A stretch of DNA of 64,000 bases from Nocardioides sp. LHD-245 (GTDB lineage: Bacteria > Actinomycetota > Actinomycetes > Propionibacteriales > Nocardioidaceae): assembly GCF_030929495.1 (NCBI RefSeq), contig NZ_JAVFWN010000010.1, positions 221,432 through 285,431 of the forward strand, read 5' to 3'. Within the stretch, counting starts at the first letter, position 1. Every line of letters starts with the position of its first letter. The notes under the pieces were generated by a model. It was not told the DNA's origin. It searched no databases and saw only the letters and a program-made list of their open reading frames with translations. The position numbers and the translations under genes are program-made. Below are positions 43,741-52,110 of the stretch, in pieces.

Positions 43741-44539
43741 ACCTGGCCGGGTGCGGGCCCACCCGGCCGTCCCGCTCCAGGCCGTCGATGGCGGCGAGGT
43801 CGCCGACGGTGAGCTCGAAGCCGGTCAGGTCAAGGTTCTCGGCGATCCGCGACGGCGTGACAGACTTGGGGATGACCACCCGGCCCTGCTGAAGATGCCA
43901 ACGCAGGATCACCTGGGCGGCGCTCCTGCCGAGCCGGTCGGCGATCGCGGTCACGGTGGGATCGACCAGCATCGCGCCCTGGGCCAGCGGGCTCCAAGCC
44001 TCGGTGACGACGCCGAGCGCGGCGTCGGCCGTGACGACATCACGCTGCTGCAGGGCGGGGTGGAGCTCGACCTGGTTGACGGCCGGGACGGTGCCGCCGA
44101 GGCGGGTGACCCGGTGCAGATGCTCCGGCAGGAAGTTCGAGACGCCGATGGCACGGACCCGGCCAGCGGCGTACAGCTCCTCGAGGCCGGACCAGGCGTC
44201 GAGGTACCTGTCGTTCGCGGGCGCGGGCCAGTGCACGAGGTACAGGTCGAGCCAGTCAAGGCCCAGTCGCTCCAGGCTGACGTTGTACGCCGCGACGGCG
44301 GAGCCGTGGTCGCTGTTCCAGAGCTTGGTGGTCACGAACAATTCGTCGCGGGCGAGGCCCGAGGCCGCAATGGCGCGGCCGACGCCCTCCTCATTGCCGT
44401 AGACCGCGGCGGTGTCGATGCTGCGGTAGCCGGCGGCGAGCGCGGTGCTCACCGCGGCCTCGGTCTCGTCGTTCGGGACCTGGAAGACGCCGAAGCCGAC
44501 CTGCGGCATGACGACCCCGTTGTTGAGCGTGATCTGCAT
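43730..44539 (-). CDS. Aldo/keto reductase (2,5-diketogluconate reductase type)
   Basis: 269 residues. NADPH-dependent carbonyl reductase fold. The catalytic tetrad is visible: Asp and Tyr in YRSIDTAAVYGNEEGVG, Lys in FVTTKLWN, His in LVHWPAP. The C-terminal NADPH segment VVIPKSVTPSRIAENLD is typical. Shine-Dalgarno AGGAGA precedes the ATG. In one operon with the upstream MFS gene (16-bp gap), divergent from the MarR gene. Confidence 0.92.
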   Translation of the reverse strand: MQITLNNGVVMPQVGFGVFQVPNDETEAAVSTALAAGYRSIDTAAVYGNEEGVGRAIAASGLARDELFVTTKLWNSDHGSAVAAYNVSLERLGLDWLDLYLVHWPAPANDRYLDAWSGLEELYAAGRVRAIGVSNFLPEHLHRVTRLGGTVPAVNQVELHPALQQRDVVTADAALGVVTEAWSPLAQGAMLVDPTVTAIADRLGRSAAQVILRWHLQQGRVVIPKSVTPSRIAENLDLTGFELTVGDLAAIDGLERDGRVGPHPARFNG

Positions 44540-44555
44540 GGTTCTCTCCTGGGAT

Positions 44556-45767
44556 TCAGGCCGCATCGGCGGCCAGGGTGGGGACGACGGCGGGCGGACG
44601 GAGCTCGCCGCCGGGCGCCTTGGCGGCGACGACGAGCACGACCAGACCGACCGCGGTGATGGCAGCACCGGCCCATAGCGGCGAGGTGTAGCCGAGGCCG
44701 GCGGCGAGGGTCAGGCCGCCGAGCCAGGCGCCGAGGGCGTTGCCGACGTTGAAGGCGGCGATATTGGCGCCGGACGCGAGGGTCGGCGCCGCGCTGGCGT
44801 AGTGCATGACCCGCATCTGCAGGCCCGGCACGGTGGCGAAGCCGACGCCGCCCATGAGCAGCAACGCGACGACGGTCAGCGGCTTGCTGCTCGCGGTCAG
44901 CGCGAAAGCGGCCAGCACGACGGTGAGGGCGGCGAGGACGACGAGCAGGGTCCGGACCAGGTTGCGGTCGGCGGCGCGGCCGCCCCACAGGTTGCCGGCG
45001 AACAGGCCGACCCCGAACAGGACCAGCAGCCACGGCACGGCACCGGCCGCGAAGCCGCTCACCTCCGTCAGGGTGAACGCGATATAGGTGAACCCGCCGA
45101 ACATGCCGCCGTACCCGAGGACCGTGACGGCGATCGAGAGCCAGACCTGGGGACTGCGGAAGGCGGCCAGCTCGGAGCGCGCGCTCGGCGTACCGGAGGT
45201 GGCGGCGGCGCCGCGGGGGGCCCGGGCGGCGGGCACGAGGGCGGCGATGCCGACGAATGCGAGGACGCCGATGACGGTGATCGCCCAGAAGGTCGAGCGC
45301 CAGCCGGCGGCCTGGCCGAGGAGGGTCCCGAGCGGGACGCCGAGGACGTTGGCCAGGGTGAGGCCGCCGAACATGAACGCGATGGCGCTGGCCTTGCGGT
45401 CCGGCGCGACCAGTTGGGCGGCGACGACCGAGCCGATCCCGAAGAAGGCGCCGTGGCACAGGGCCGCGACCACACGGCCGGCCATCATCGTCGGGTAGTC
45501 GGCGGCGAGGGCGGAGATCAGGTTGCCGAGGATGAAGAGCACCATCAGACCGAGCAGCGCGGTCTTGCGCGGCACCCGGGTGAGGGCGAGGGTCAGCGCG
45601 ACGGCGCCGACCGCGACGCTGAGGGCGTAGCCGGAGATGAGGTATCCGGCGGTGGTCTCGGAGACGGCGAAGTCGTCCGCGACCTCGGGCAGCAGGCCCA
45701 TGATCACGAACTCGGTGAGGCCGATCCCGAACCCGCCGATGGCGAGGGCGAGGAGTGCGACGGGCAT
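44556..45767 (-). CDS. MFS drug/metabolite exporter (DHA1, AraJ-like)
   Basis: 403 residues with 12 predicted helices. N-terminus ALAIGGFGIGLTEFVIMGLL is characteristic of DHA1 exporters such as AraJ/PbuE; the motif A region is LTRVPRKTALL. Cargo unknown. Expressed with the aldo/keto reductase, opposite a MarR repressor and its putative operators, so probably induced by a toxic small molecule, perhaps an aldehyde or aromatic compound (inference). Confidence 0.9.
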   Translation of the reverse strand: MPVALLALAIGGFGIGLTEFVIMGLLPEVADDFAVSETTAGYLISGYALSVAVGAVALTLALTRVPRKTALLGLMVLFILGNLISALAADYPTMMAGRVVAALCHGAFFGIGSVVAAQLVAPDRKASAIAFMFGGLTLANVLGVPLGTLLGQAAGWRSTFWAITVIGVLAFVGIAALVPAARAPRGAAATSGTPSARSELAAFRSPQVWLSIAVTVLGYGGMFGGFTYIAFTLTEVSGFAAGAVPWLLVLFGVGLFAGNLWGGRAADRNLVRTLLVVLAALTVVLAAFALTASSKPLTVVALLLMGGVGFATVPGLQMRVMHYASAAPTLASGANIAAFNVGNALGAWLGGLTLAAGLGYTSPLWAGAAITAVGLVVLVVAAKAPGGELRPPAVVPTLAADAA

Positions 45768-45809
45768 GGGAATTCCTGGTGCGAAAGGAGTGGCGTGCGG
45801 AGATAGTCC

Positions 45810-45872
45810 GCGTGTGCATTAGTTGCACACGCTTCATATCGATAGTTGCACACGCGCACTATCCGCGCAACT
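45810..45872. promoter_or_regulatory. MarR operators between MFS and MarR genes
   Basis: Site 1: a perfect 9-bp dyad GCGTGTGCA/TGCACACGC with 5-nt spacer at 45810-45832. Site 2: AGTTGCACACGC repeated at 45844-45855, within AGTTGC...GCAACT (ends at 45872). Both lie between divergent genes, so one repressor could control both directions. Confidence 0.65.
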
Positions 45873-45907
45873 CAGGTATGCTGGCGGGGTCGGGAGGAGG
45901 TACGACG

Positions 45908-46357
45908 ATGGGCATCGCCGACGACGCGGTCGAGATCCGCACCCAGGGGTGGCGCACGCTCGCCGCCCTGCACGGGCTGATCGAGACCGCCCTGGAGAGG
46001 GCGCTGCAGCGCGACCACGACCTGTCGGTCGTCGAGTTCACCGTGCTCGACGCGCTGAGCCGGCAGGACGGCTGGCACATGCGGATGCAGCAGCTGGCTC
46101 GCGCGGCCGCGCTGTCGGCGTCGGCCACGACCCGCCTCGTCACCCGCCTGGAGAACCGCGGTCTGCTGACCCGGATCCTCTGCGCCGACGACCGGCGCGG
46201 CATCTACACCGAGCTCACCACCGCCGGACGGGCGCTGCTGGAGAAGGCGCGCCCGCTGCACGACGAGGTGCTGCGCACGACTCTGGGCGAGGCCGGTGAG
46301 GTCCCCGAGCTCGCCGGCCTGGTCCGCTTCGTGGGGTCGGTGGGCACCCGGACCTGA
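45908..46357 (+). CDS. MarR-family transcriptional regulator
   Basis: 149 residues, normal length for MarR. The winged helix covers MQQLARAAALSASATTRLVTRLENRGLLTR and the wing DDRRGIYTELT. GGAGGAGG precedes the ATG. Likely represses itself and the divergent MFS-reductase operon through the palindromes at 45810-45872. No Cys redox switch is obvious; ligand unknown. Confidence 0.9.
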   Translation: MGIADDAVEIRTQGWRTLAALHGLIETALERALQRDHDLSVVEFTVLDALSRQDGWHMRMQQLARAAALSASATTRLVTRLENRGLLTRILCADDRRGIYTELTTAGRALLEKARPLHDEVLRTTLGEAGEVPELAGLVRFVGSVGTRT

Positions 46358-46378
46358 TGCCGGGCCCGGCCCGACGCC

Positions 46379-46439
46379 GTCGTACCCGGCATTCCGGTCC
46401 CGCCGGCGGCGGAGATGGGACCGGAATGCCGGGTACGAC
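46379..46439. terminator. Bidirectional terminator, perfect 23-bp stem
   Basis: 46379-46401 is perfectly complementary to 46417-46439, with a 15-nt loop. It sits exactly between the convergent MarR and RTX-protein genes, 4 nt from the latter's stop codon. No T-tract on either side, so it may act as a Rho- or structure-based terminator. Confidence 0.7.
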
Positions 46440-46442
46440 GAG

Positions 46443-47903
46443 CTACGGGAGGCCCGGCGCGACGGGCGCCAGGTCGAAGCGCCACTCGCGGTAGAAGTTG
46501 TCAGCGAGGTCGAGGCGCGACCCGCCGACGATCCGGCCGGTCTCCGGGTTGCGCACGCCCTCGAGGACCCGCCCGCCCGTGAGCAGCGAGGCCAGGTGGA
46601 CGCGCTGGCTCTCCGGGCAGACCAGGGTGACCTCCAACAGCTCCGGTCCGCCGAACTCGAAGTAGAACCCGTCGCCCTCCTTGCGCACCCGCAGGTCGGC
46701 CCACAGCTCGGCCTCGTCGAAGCTGCCGGAGCTGTCGAAGCTGCAGGTCGCGGCCCGGGTAGCGGTGTACGTCCCCTCGGCCTCCTCGAGCCGGTAGAAG
46801 ATCTCGCCGTTGAAGTCCTGGTCCCTCACCACGGTGACGTCGAGGGTCCAGGTCGCGAGCTCGACGATGCCCGGGGCGGGCTCGAGGCGGGTCACCCCCG
46901 AGATCGCACCTGCCCAGCGCTCGGGCAGCTCCTCGCCGCGGCAGGACCGCATCACCTCCGCGGTGCAGATGTCCGGGTCGCCCGGCGAGTTCTCCGGGCC
47001 GCCGGGCGCGCCGCCGTTGCACTGGTCCCGGCCCGGCCCGCCGTCGCACACGTCGACCCCGAAGCCGCCGTTGAGCTCGACGTCGTCGCCGCCGCCGCCG
47101 GAGATCCGGTCGCTGCCGTCACCGCCCGAGAGCACATCGGGCTCGGACCCGCCGTACAGCTGGTCGTCGCCGCCCTGGCCGTCGAGCACCGAGCGGGGCA
47201 TCGCGGTCTTGAGCAGGTCGGCCCCGTCGCCGCCGTACAGCGCCTGGCCGGCGTCGCCGGTGGCCATCGCGTCGTCACCCTCCTCGCCGGAGCCGGAGCC
47301 GCCGGCACCGGGGCCGAGGGTGATCAGGTCGTTCCCCGGTCCCCCGCGCAGGACGTCGGTGCCCTCGCCGCCGTCGATGGTGTCGTTGCCCGGGCCGCCG
47401 GTGACCAGGCGGTCGTCGCCGCCGGCGGCCGTGATCCGGTCGTCGCCCGGTCCGCCGTCGACGACGTCGCGGAACGGCCCGCCCTCGATGATGTCGTTGC
47501 CGGCACCGCCGTCGAGCAGGGTGTCGCCGCGCGTCGTGCGGAGGGTGTCGTCGCCCGCACCGCCGTACAGACCGGTGTCGTCGGCCTCGGCGATGATCAG
47601 GTCCCGCCCGGCGTCGCCGTGGAGCAGGCCGCCGGCGCCGGGACCGCTCCGGATCGTGTCGTTGCCCGCGCCGCCGCAGACGATGTCGCGGCCACCACGG
47701 CCGTCGATGCGGTCCTTGCCGCCGCGGGCCACGATGACGTCGCGGCCCTTGGTGCCCACGATCTTCTCGGACTTGTTCGTCCCGACGATGGTCGCCTTCT
47801 GGCCGGCGCACTTCGGTGCCGCGGCCTCGGCGGCCCCGACGACGCCCAGGCTCGCGGGCAGCGCGAGCGCCAGGGCGAGGAGGGGGAGGAGTCTTCTGTT
47901 CAT
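46443..47903 (-). CDS. Secreted RTX-type calcium-binding repeat protein
   Basis: 486 residues with a signal peptide (LLPLLALALALPASLGVVGA). Residues about 40-300 are RTX nonapeptide repeats (GGxGxDxhx), for example GGAGNDTI, GGPGDDRI, GGAGNDII, GGPGNDTI, which form Ca2+-binding beta-rolls. The C-terminal 170 residues are unrelated and have paired cysteines. No type I exporter is adjacent; the N-terminal signal suggests Sec export, unlike classical RTX toxins. Function unknown. Confidence 0.85.
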   Translation of the reverse strand: MNRRLLPLLALALALPASLGVVGAAEAAAPKCAGQKATIVGTNKSEKIVGTKGRDVIVARGGKDRIDGRGGRDIVCGGAGNDTIRSGPGAGGLLHGDAGRDLIIAEADDTGLYGGAGDDTLRTTRGDTLLDGGAGNDIIEGGPFRDVVDGGPGDDRITAAGGDDRLVTGGPGNDTIDGGEGTDVLRGGPGNDLITLGPGAGGSGSGEEGDDAMATGDAGQALYGGDGADLLKTAMPRSVLDGQGGDDQLYGGSEPDVLSGGDGSDRISGGGGDDVELNGGFGVDVCDGGPGRDQCNGGAPGGPENSPGDPDICTAEVMRSCRGEELPERWAGAISGVTRLEPAPGIVELATWTLDVTVVRDQDFNGEIFYRLEEAEGTYTATRAATCSFDSSGSFDEAELWADLRVRKEGDGFYFEFGGPELLEVTLVCPESQRVHLASLLTGGRVLEGVRNPETGRIVGGSRLDLADNFYREWRFDLAPVAPGLP

Positions 47904-47954
47904 TCCCCGAGGGTCGCCGGGGGCGCTTGCGGTGGGCTTGCGACGCGCTTGGCG

Positions 47955-48152
47955 TCAGATCTTCGCGACGGACCCGTCGGCCGCCCGACGCACGGTGTCG
48001 CCGACCGCGACGAGGTCCCACAGATCCCGGTCGACCCGGGCCTTGACCACCGACCCGTCGCTGGTGCGGACCTTCAGGCGGCGGTACATGTTCGCGCCGT
48101 CGTACAGACCGCGCGACTTCTTCACGACCACGCCCTCCCATGCCTCGGTCAT
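47955..48152 (-). CDS. Small conserved hypothetical protein, DUF7489-like
   Basis: 65 residues (MTEAWEGVVVKKSRGLYDGA...KARVDRDLWDLVAVGDTVRR). Beta-strand-rich with an SH3-like look. Similar short proteins recur in Nocardioides-type genomes, and I associate them with DUF7489 from memory only. Function unknown. GAGGAG is 6-7 nt upstream of the ATG, supporting translation. Confidence 0.7.
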   Translation of the reverse strand: MTEAWEGVVVKKSRGLYDGANMYRRLKVRTSDGSVVKARVDRDLWDLVAVGDTVRRAADGSVAKI

Positions 48153-48279
48153 GACGGGCTCCTCTCACCTGGCGGCGGACGCCCGGAAGCAGGCGCCATC
48201 GTTCTCGACGGTAGACGATGCGGCCGCGAGTTCCGGAGAACCTTCCCCGGGACGGCGGGGAGGCCCCTACGGTCATCCC

Positions 48280-50163
48280 ATGACCGAGATCGCGCCGTCG
48301 CCTCCGACCACTCCCCGCCCGGGCAGGAGGCGTCGGGTCGCCGCCGTGGCCGGCACGGTCGGGGTGGTCGCGGTGATCGGCGCCGGCGGCTGGGCCTGGC
48401 AGGACTGGCTCGCCCAGGGACCCCAGGCCTCCGAAGTCCTGCCGGCCGACACGCTCGCCTATGTCGGCCTCGATCTCGACCCGCCGGGTGGGCAGAAGAT
48501 CGGGGCCTATCGGACCCTGAAGCGGTTCCCGAGCATCGCGAAGCACCTCGGCCTGAACAGTCAGGACGACCTGCGCGGCTCGCTGCTCGACCGGGTGACC
48601 GCCGAGAGCGGCTGCGACCTCCGGTACGACGACCTGGCGGACTGGGCGGGCGACCGGGCCGCCCTGGCCCTGGTGCCGCGGGACGGTACGGGCGTGCCGG
48701 AGCCCGTGGCCGTGGTCCAGGTCGACGACCCGGACGAGGCACGCAGCGGCCTGGACAAGGCGGTGGCGAACTGCGGCGACGAGGTCGGGTACGCACTCGG
48801 CGACGACTGGGCCGTGCTCGCCCGCACCGACGAGGTCGCCCGGGCGGTCGTCGCGGACGGCGGTCGAGCGCGCCTCGGCGACGACGCCGACTTCCAGGAG
48901 CTGACCTCGGCCGCGGGCGAGACAGGTGTACTCACGCTGTACGCCGCCCCTGAAGCCGGGCAGGCACTGCTGGACGCCGTGGAGGAGGAGCCGTTCCTGT
49001 CGCTCCTCCTCACCATGCCGTTCGGACTGTCGTCGTCCGATCCAGTCGACCTGCTGATGGCGTTCACGACCTTCGCCTCTGTCGGCACGGACTTCGAGGA
49101 GGACCTCGAGGAGGGCCTCGAGGTCGGTTCGGAGGACGGCTTCGAGGACGGGATGTCGCCCGAGGAGAGGCGACTGTGGAAGCGGATGGACGACCTCGAC
49201 AAGCTCTCCGCCGCCGAGCAGGAGCAGCTGATGGACGAGATGGACGCGTTCTATGCGGACCAGCCGGGGAGCGGCGGAGTCGCGGGTGATGACGACCTCG
49301 CGCTCCCCGAGGACGAGCTCCCCGAGCTCCCCGAGTTCGACGACGACCAGTTCATGGAGGACTTCTCGATCCCGATCCCCGATGCGGTCCGCGACCGGTT
49401 GGCCGGATTCACCGGACTGGGCGGGGTCGCGCGGTTCGACGACGGCGCCCTGGAGCTGGAGATCGTCGCGGACCCGCTGCTGACCGGACCCGCGGACCGC
49501 TACGACGGCACCGACGCACTGGCGGCGATCTCCGGTCTCCCGGACGATGCCGCACTGGCCTTCGGCGGTGGCTTCGCCGAAGGCTGGGCGGAGCAGGCGA
49601 TCACCGACGGACCGATGGCCTTCGGAGGCAAGCCGGAGAAGCTGCTGGCCGGCTTCGAGAAGGCCACGGGCCTCACCCCCGAGGATCTCGAGGACCTCGG
49701 CGGGGACACCGTGGCGTTCGTGGCCGGTCCCGGTTTCGAGGACGCGTTCGACTTCGACGGCGTGTCCGGCGACGCACCGATCGCGGCGCGGATCACGGGA
49801 GACGTCGCGAAGATCGAGGCCGCGTTGGAGAAGGTGCGCGCCGCGATGGGCGGGGCGGACTTCCTGCCATCGGTCCGCGCCGGCGATGCCGTGGTGGTCG
49901 GCGCCGACCGCGCGTTCGTCGAGCGGGTCGCGAAGGCGAGCGGGACGCTCGGCGACTCGGAGCGCTTCGCGAAGGCCGTGCCCGACGCCGACCGCGCCCT
50001 GACCATCACCTACGCCGACTTCGACCAGGGTGACTGGACAGCGCAGCTCGACGACGGCGACCTCGCCCCCGCCGACCTGGCACCGCTCGACACCGTCGGC
50101 ATGACGTTGAGCGACGCCGGCGAGCGGCAGCGGATCGTGCTCCGCCTCACCTTCGACGACTGA
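48280..50163 (+). CDS. DUF3352 membrane-anchored protein
   Basis: 627 residues. One N-terminal helix (VAAVAGTVGVVAVIGAGGWA) anchors an outer domain that starts SEVLPADTLAYVGLDLDPPG, the DUF3352 signature. An acidic insert (about residues 275-365, rich in Asp/Glu, with DELPELPEFDDD) interrupts the repeat. The duplicated alpha/beta halves (ALAFGGGFAEGWAEQAITDG; VVVGADRAFVERVAKASGTL) are typical. Function unknown. TACGGT lies 6 nt before the ATG, so the mRNA may be leaderless. Confidence 0.85.
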   Translation: MTEIAPSPPTTPRPGRRRRVAAVAGTVGVVAVIGAGGWAWQDWLAQGPQASEVLPADTLAYVGLDLDPPGGQKIGAYRTLKRFPSIAKHLGLNSQDDLRGSLLDRVTAESGCDLRYDDLADWAGDRAALALVPRDGTGVPEPVAVVQVDDPDEARSGLDKAVANCGDEVGYALGDDWAVLARTDEVARAVVADGGRARLGDDADFQELTSAAGETGVLTLYAAPEAGQALLDAVEEEPFLSLLLTMPFGLSSSDPVDLLMAFTTFASVGTDFEEDLEEGLEVGSEDGFEDGMSPEERRLWKRMDDLDKLSAAEQEQLMDEMDAFYADQPGSGGVAGDDDLALPEDELPELPEFDDDQFMEDFSIPIPDAVRDRLAGFTGLGGVARFDDGALELEIVADPLLTGPADRYDGTDALAAISGLPDDAALAFGGGFAEGWAEQAITDGPMAFGGKPEKLLAGFEKATGLTPEDLEDLGGDTVAFVAGPGFEDAFDFDGVSGDAPIAARITGDVAKIEAALEKVRAAMGGADFLPSVRAGDAVVVGADRAFVERVAKASGTLGDSERFAKAVPDADRALTITYADFDQGDWTAQLDDGDLAPADLAPLDTVGMTLSDAGERQRIVLRLTFDD

Positions 50164-50224
50164 CGCCCGGTCCATCGGGCCGGGGTCAGGCCGCTCGATC
50201 AGGCCGCTCGATCAGGCCGGTCGA

Positions 50225-50989
50225 TCACGCCGAGATCCGCGTTGCGGCCCGTGCGAGCGCGCGGGCACGCTCGACCACCAGGTCCACGACCCGTGGGTGC
50301 GCGCCGAGGACGTCGGCGACGACCTGCGCGCCGGCGGCGTACGCGTCGCGACGGGCCCTGCGGTGGAAGTGGCCCGTGGCGAGGAGGTACGGCGACACGG
50401 CATCCCCCGGCCGGACGACCTCGTCGGGGCGGAGACCGCGGCCGGCCAGGGTCGCCAACCGGACCGGCGCGCCCCAGGCCTGGCCGAGCAGGTGCGCGGC
50501 CGCGGCGAGGTCGGCCGTCGCGGCCGGGTCGTTCGAGCCGGCGGCGACCATGACGACGGGCTGTCCGGGGCGGGCGCCGGCCGCGTGGAGCCGGTCGACC
50601 TGGGCGACGGCGAGGAGGCGGTCGGGGCCGAGCGCCCGGCCGAGGTGGACGTCGTCGCGACCGGCTCCCCCGACGGCGGCGGGCAGGTCCTGGCGCAGGT
50701 GGTAGCCGGTCGACAGCAGCAGCGGGACCGCGACGGTCGGAGCGGCGAACTCCGCTGCCTCCATGACGACGTCGGCGAACGACGGCGCACACAGCTCGAC
50801 GTACGACGTCGTGGCGGGCCAGCCGAGGCGGCGCGCGGCCGCGGCGGTCAGCTCCCGGGCCACCTCGTTGCCCGCGGCCGTGCGGGTGCCGTGGGCGACG
50901 GTGACCAGGTGGGGTGCGGGCGTAGCGTCATTCGTTCTGTGGGTGAGAGCCCACGGAACGAATGACGTTACGCCCGGATCCGACCTCAT
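50225..50989 (-). CDS. Sirohydrochlorin chelatase (CbiX-type)
   Basis: 254 residues. Inserts Fe2+ into sirohydrochlorin to make siroheme, the cofactor of nitrite reductase. The chelatase metal site starts with LVTVAHGTR (His of the HGTR motif), and a second His candidate is in LLLSTGYHLRQDLP; CbiX-like two-fold repetition continues with SNDPAATADL. The only in-frame start is ATG 50989, overlapping the nnaR stop by 4 nt. Residues about 5-24 are encoded by a 58-bp palindrome (50918-50975), so the native N-terminus has probably been altered. Confidence 0.85.
   Translation of the reverse strand: MRSDPGVTSFVPWALTHRTNDATPAPHLVTVAHGTRTAAGNEVARELTAAAARRLGWPATTSYVELCAPSFADVVMEAAEFAAPTVAVPLLLSTGYHLRQDLPAAVGGAGRDDVHLGRALGPDRLLAVAQVDRLHAAGARPGQPVVMVAAGSNDPAATADLAAAAHLLGQAWGAPVRLATLAGRGLRPDEVVRPGDAVSPYLLATGHFHRRARRDAYAAGAQVVADVLGAHPRVVDLVVERARALARAATRISA
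50918..50975. repeat. 58-bp palindrome inside the chelatase reading frame
   Basis: Two 26-nt arms (50918-50943 and 50950-50975) pair with two mismatches around a 6-nt loop TGAGAG. Core arm text is CGTCATTCGTTC. The palindrome is in frame with the chelatase and encodes its residues 5-24. It looks like an inserted repeat; RNA formed from it would be a very stable hairpin at the start of the message. Confidence 0.8.
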
Positions 50990-52110
50990 GGGGTGACGGC
51001 CAGCCGGTAGCCGCGCTTGACCACGGTCTGGATGCAGCGGGTGCCGAGGGCGGCGCGGAGCCGGGCCACCGCCATCTCGACGGCGTGCTCGGAGCCGGCG
51101 GTGCCGGAGGGGAGGGCGGCGAGGAGGTCCCGGCGGGCGACGACGGTCCCGGGGTTGACGAGAAGGGCCTGGAGGACGGCGTACGGGGCGGGTGAGAGCC
51201 GCACCTCGACGCCGTCGAGGAGCACGCCGCGATCGCCCAGGTCGCCGTGCAGGAGCAGGGTGTGGCCGGCGACGTCGAGGGAGGTGCCGGCGGCGCGGGA
51301 CGGCAGCTCGACCTCGAGCTGCTTGACCATGGCGGCGAGGCGGGAGCGGTCGGGATGGATCGACGGCACGCCCCACATCTCGAAGGCGGCGGCAGTGACC
51401 GGTCCGACGCAGGAGGCGACCACGTCGGCCTGGAAGGCGCCGACGACCTGGTCGCGGTGTCCGGTCGTCCCGGCGGCCTCCATCATCGCGGCGATCGCCG
51501 GGGCGGCGGTGAAGGTCACCGCGTGCACCCGGCGCTCGGCGACGGCCTCGATCAGCCCGAACATCGGCTCCGGGTCGGCCGCGCCCTCGACGCGGTAGAC
51601 GGCGACCGTGGTGACGTCGGCGCCCAGCCGGCGCAGCGCGTGCGCCGCGAGGGAGAGCGACTGGCCGTGCTCCTGGACGACGATCCGCCGGCCCCGGAGG
51701 TCGCGCCCGCGCAGGTGCGCCAGGACGTCCTCGAACTCCTCCGACTCCGGCGCCCACAGCTCGCGCAGCCCGAACCGGCGCAGCGCCCCGACGCTCTTGG
51801 GCCCCCGGGCCAGGATCTCCGCGCCGCCGAGGTGGGTGGTGAGGTCGGCCAGCAGCCCCCAGCGCTCGGCCGCGGTGAACCAGGATCTCAGGCCGATGCC
51901 GGTGGTCGCGACGAAGATGTCCGCCGGCTGGGCGAGCACCTGCTCGGTCGCGGCGCGCAGGGCGGGCTCGTCGATCCGGTTGGGGTCGACCGACAGCGCC
52001 GGCGCGTGGATCACCGAGGCGCCGCGCCGCTCCAGCAGCGCGATCTGCTCCTCGGCACGGCGCGCCGCCGTCACACCGATGGTGAAGCCGGACAGGGGGA
52101 GATCGACCAC
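50986..52110 (-). CDS. nnaR: NnaR-like regulator: uroporphyrinogen-III synthase domain plus winged helix
   Basis: 374 residues. The N-terminal 255 residues have the HemD fold (FTIGVTAARRAEEQIALLER; VTFTAAPAIAAMMEAAG). The last 95 residues are an OmpR-type winged helix (LSPAPYAVLQALLVNPGTVV..HAVEMAVARLRAALG). This combination is the mycobacterial/streptomycete NnaR, which works with GlnR on nitrate/nitrite genes (from memory). Its start GTG shares one base with the nirBD stop (TAGTG). Whether the HemD half is still catalytic is unknown. Confidence 0.82.
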   Translation of the reverse strand: MVDLPLSGFTIGVTAARRAEEQIALLERRGASVIHAPALSVDPNRIDEPALRAATEQVLAQPADIFVATTGIGLRSWFTAAERWGLLADLTTHLGGAEILARGPKSVGALRRFGLRELWAPESEEFEDVLAHLRGRDLRGRRIVVQEHGQSLSLAAHALRRLGADVTTVAVYRVEGAADPEPMFGLIEAVAERRVHAVTFTAAPAIAAMMEAAGTTGHRDQVVGAFQADVVASCVGPVTAAAFEMWGVPSIHPDRSRLAAMVKQLEVELPSRAAGTSLDVAGHTLLLHGDLGDRGVLLDGVEVRLSPAPYAVLQALLVNPGTVVARRDLLAALPSGTAGSEHAVEMAVARLRAALGTRCIQTVVKRGYRLAVTP

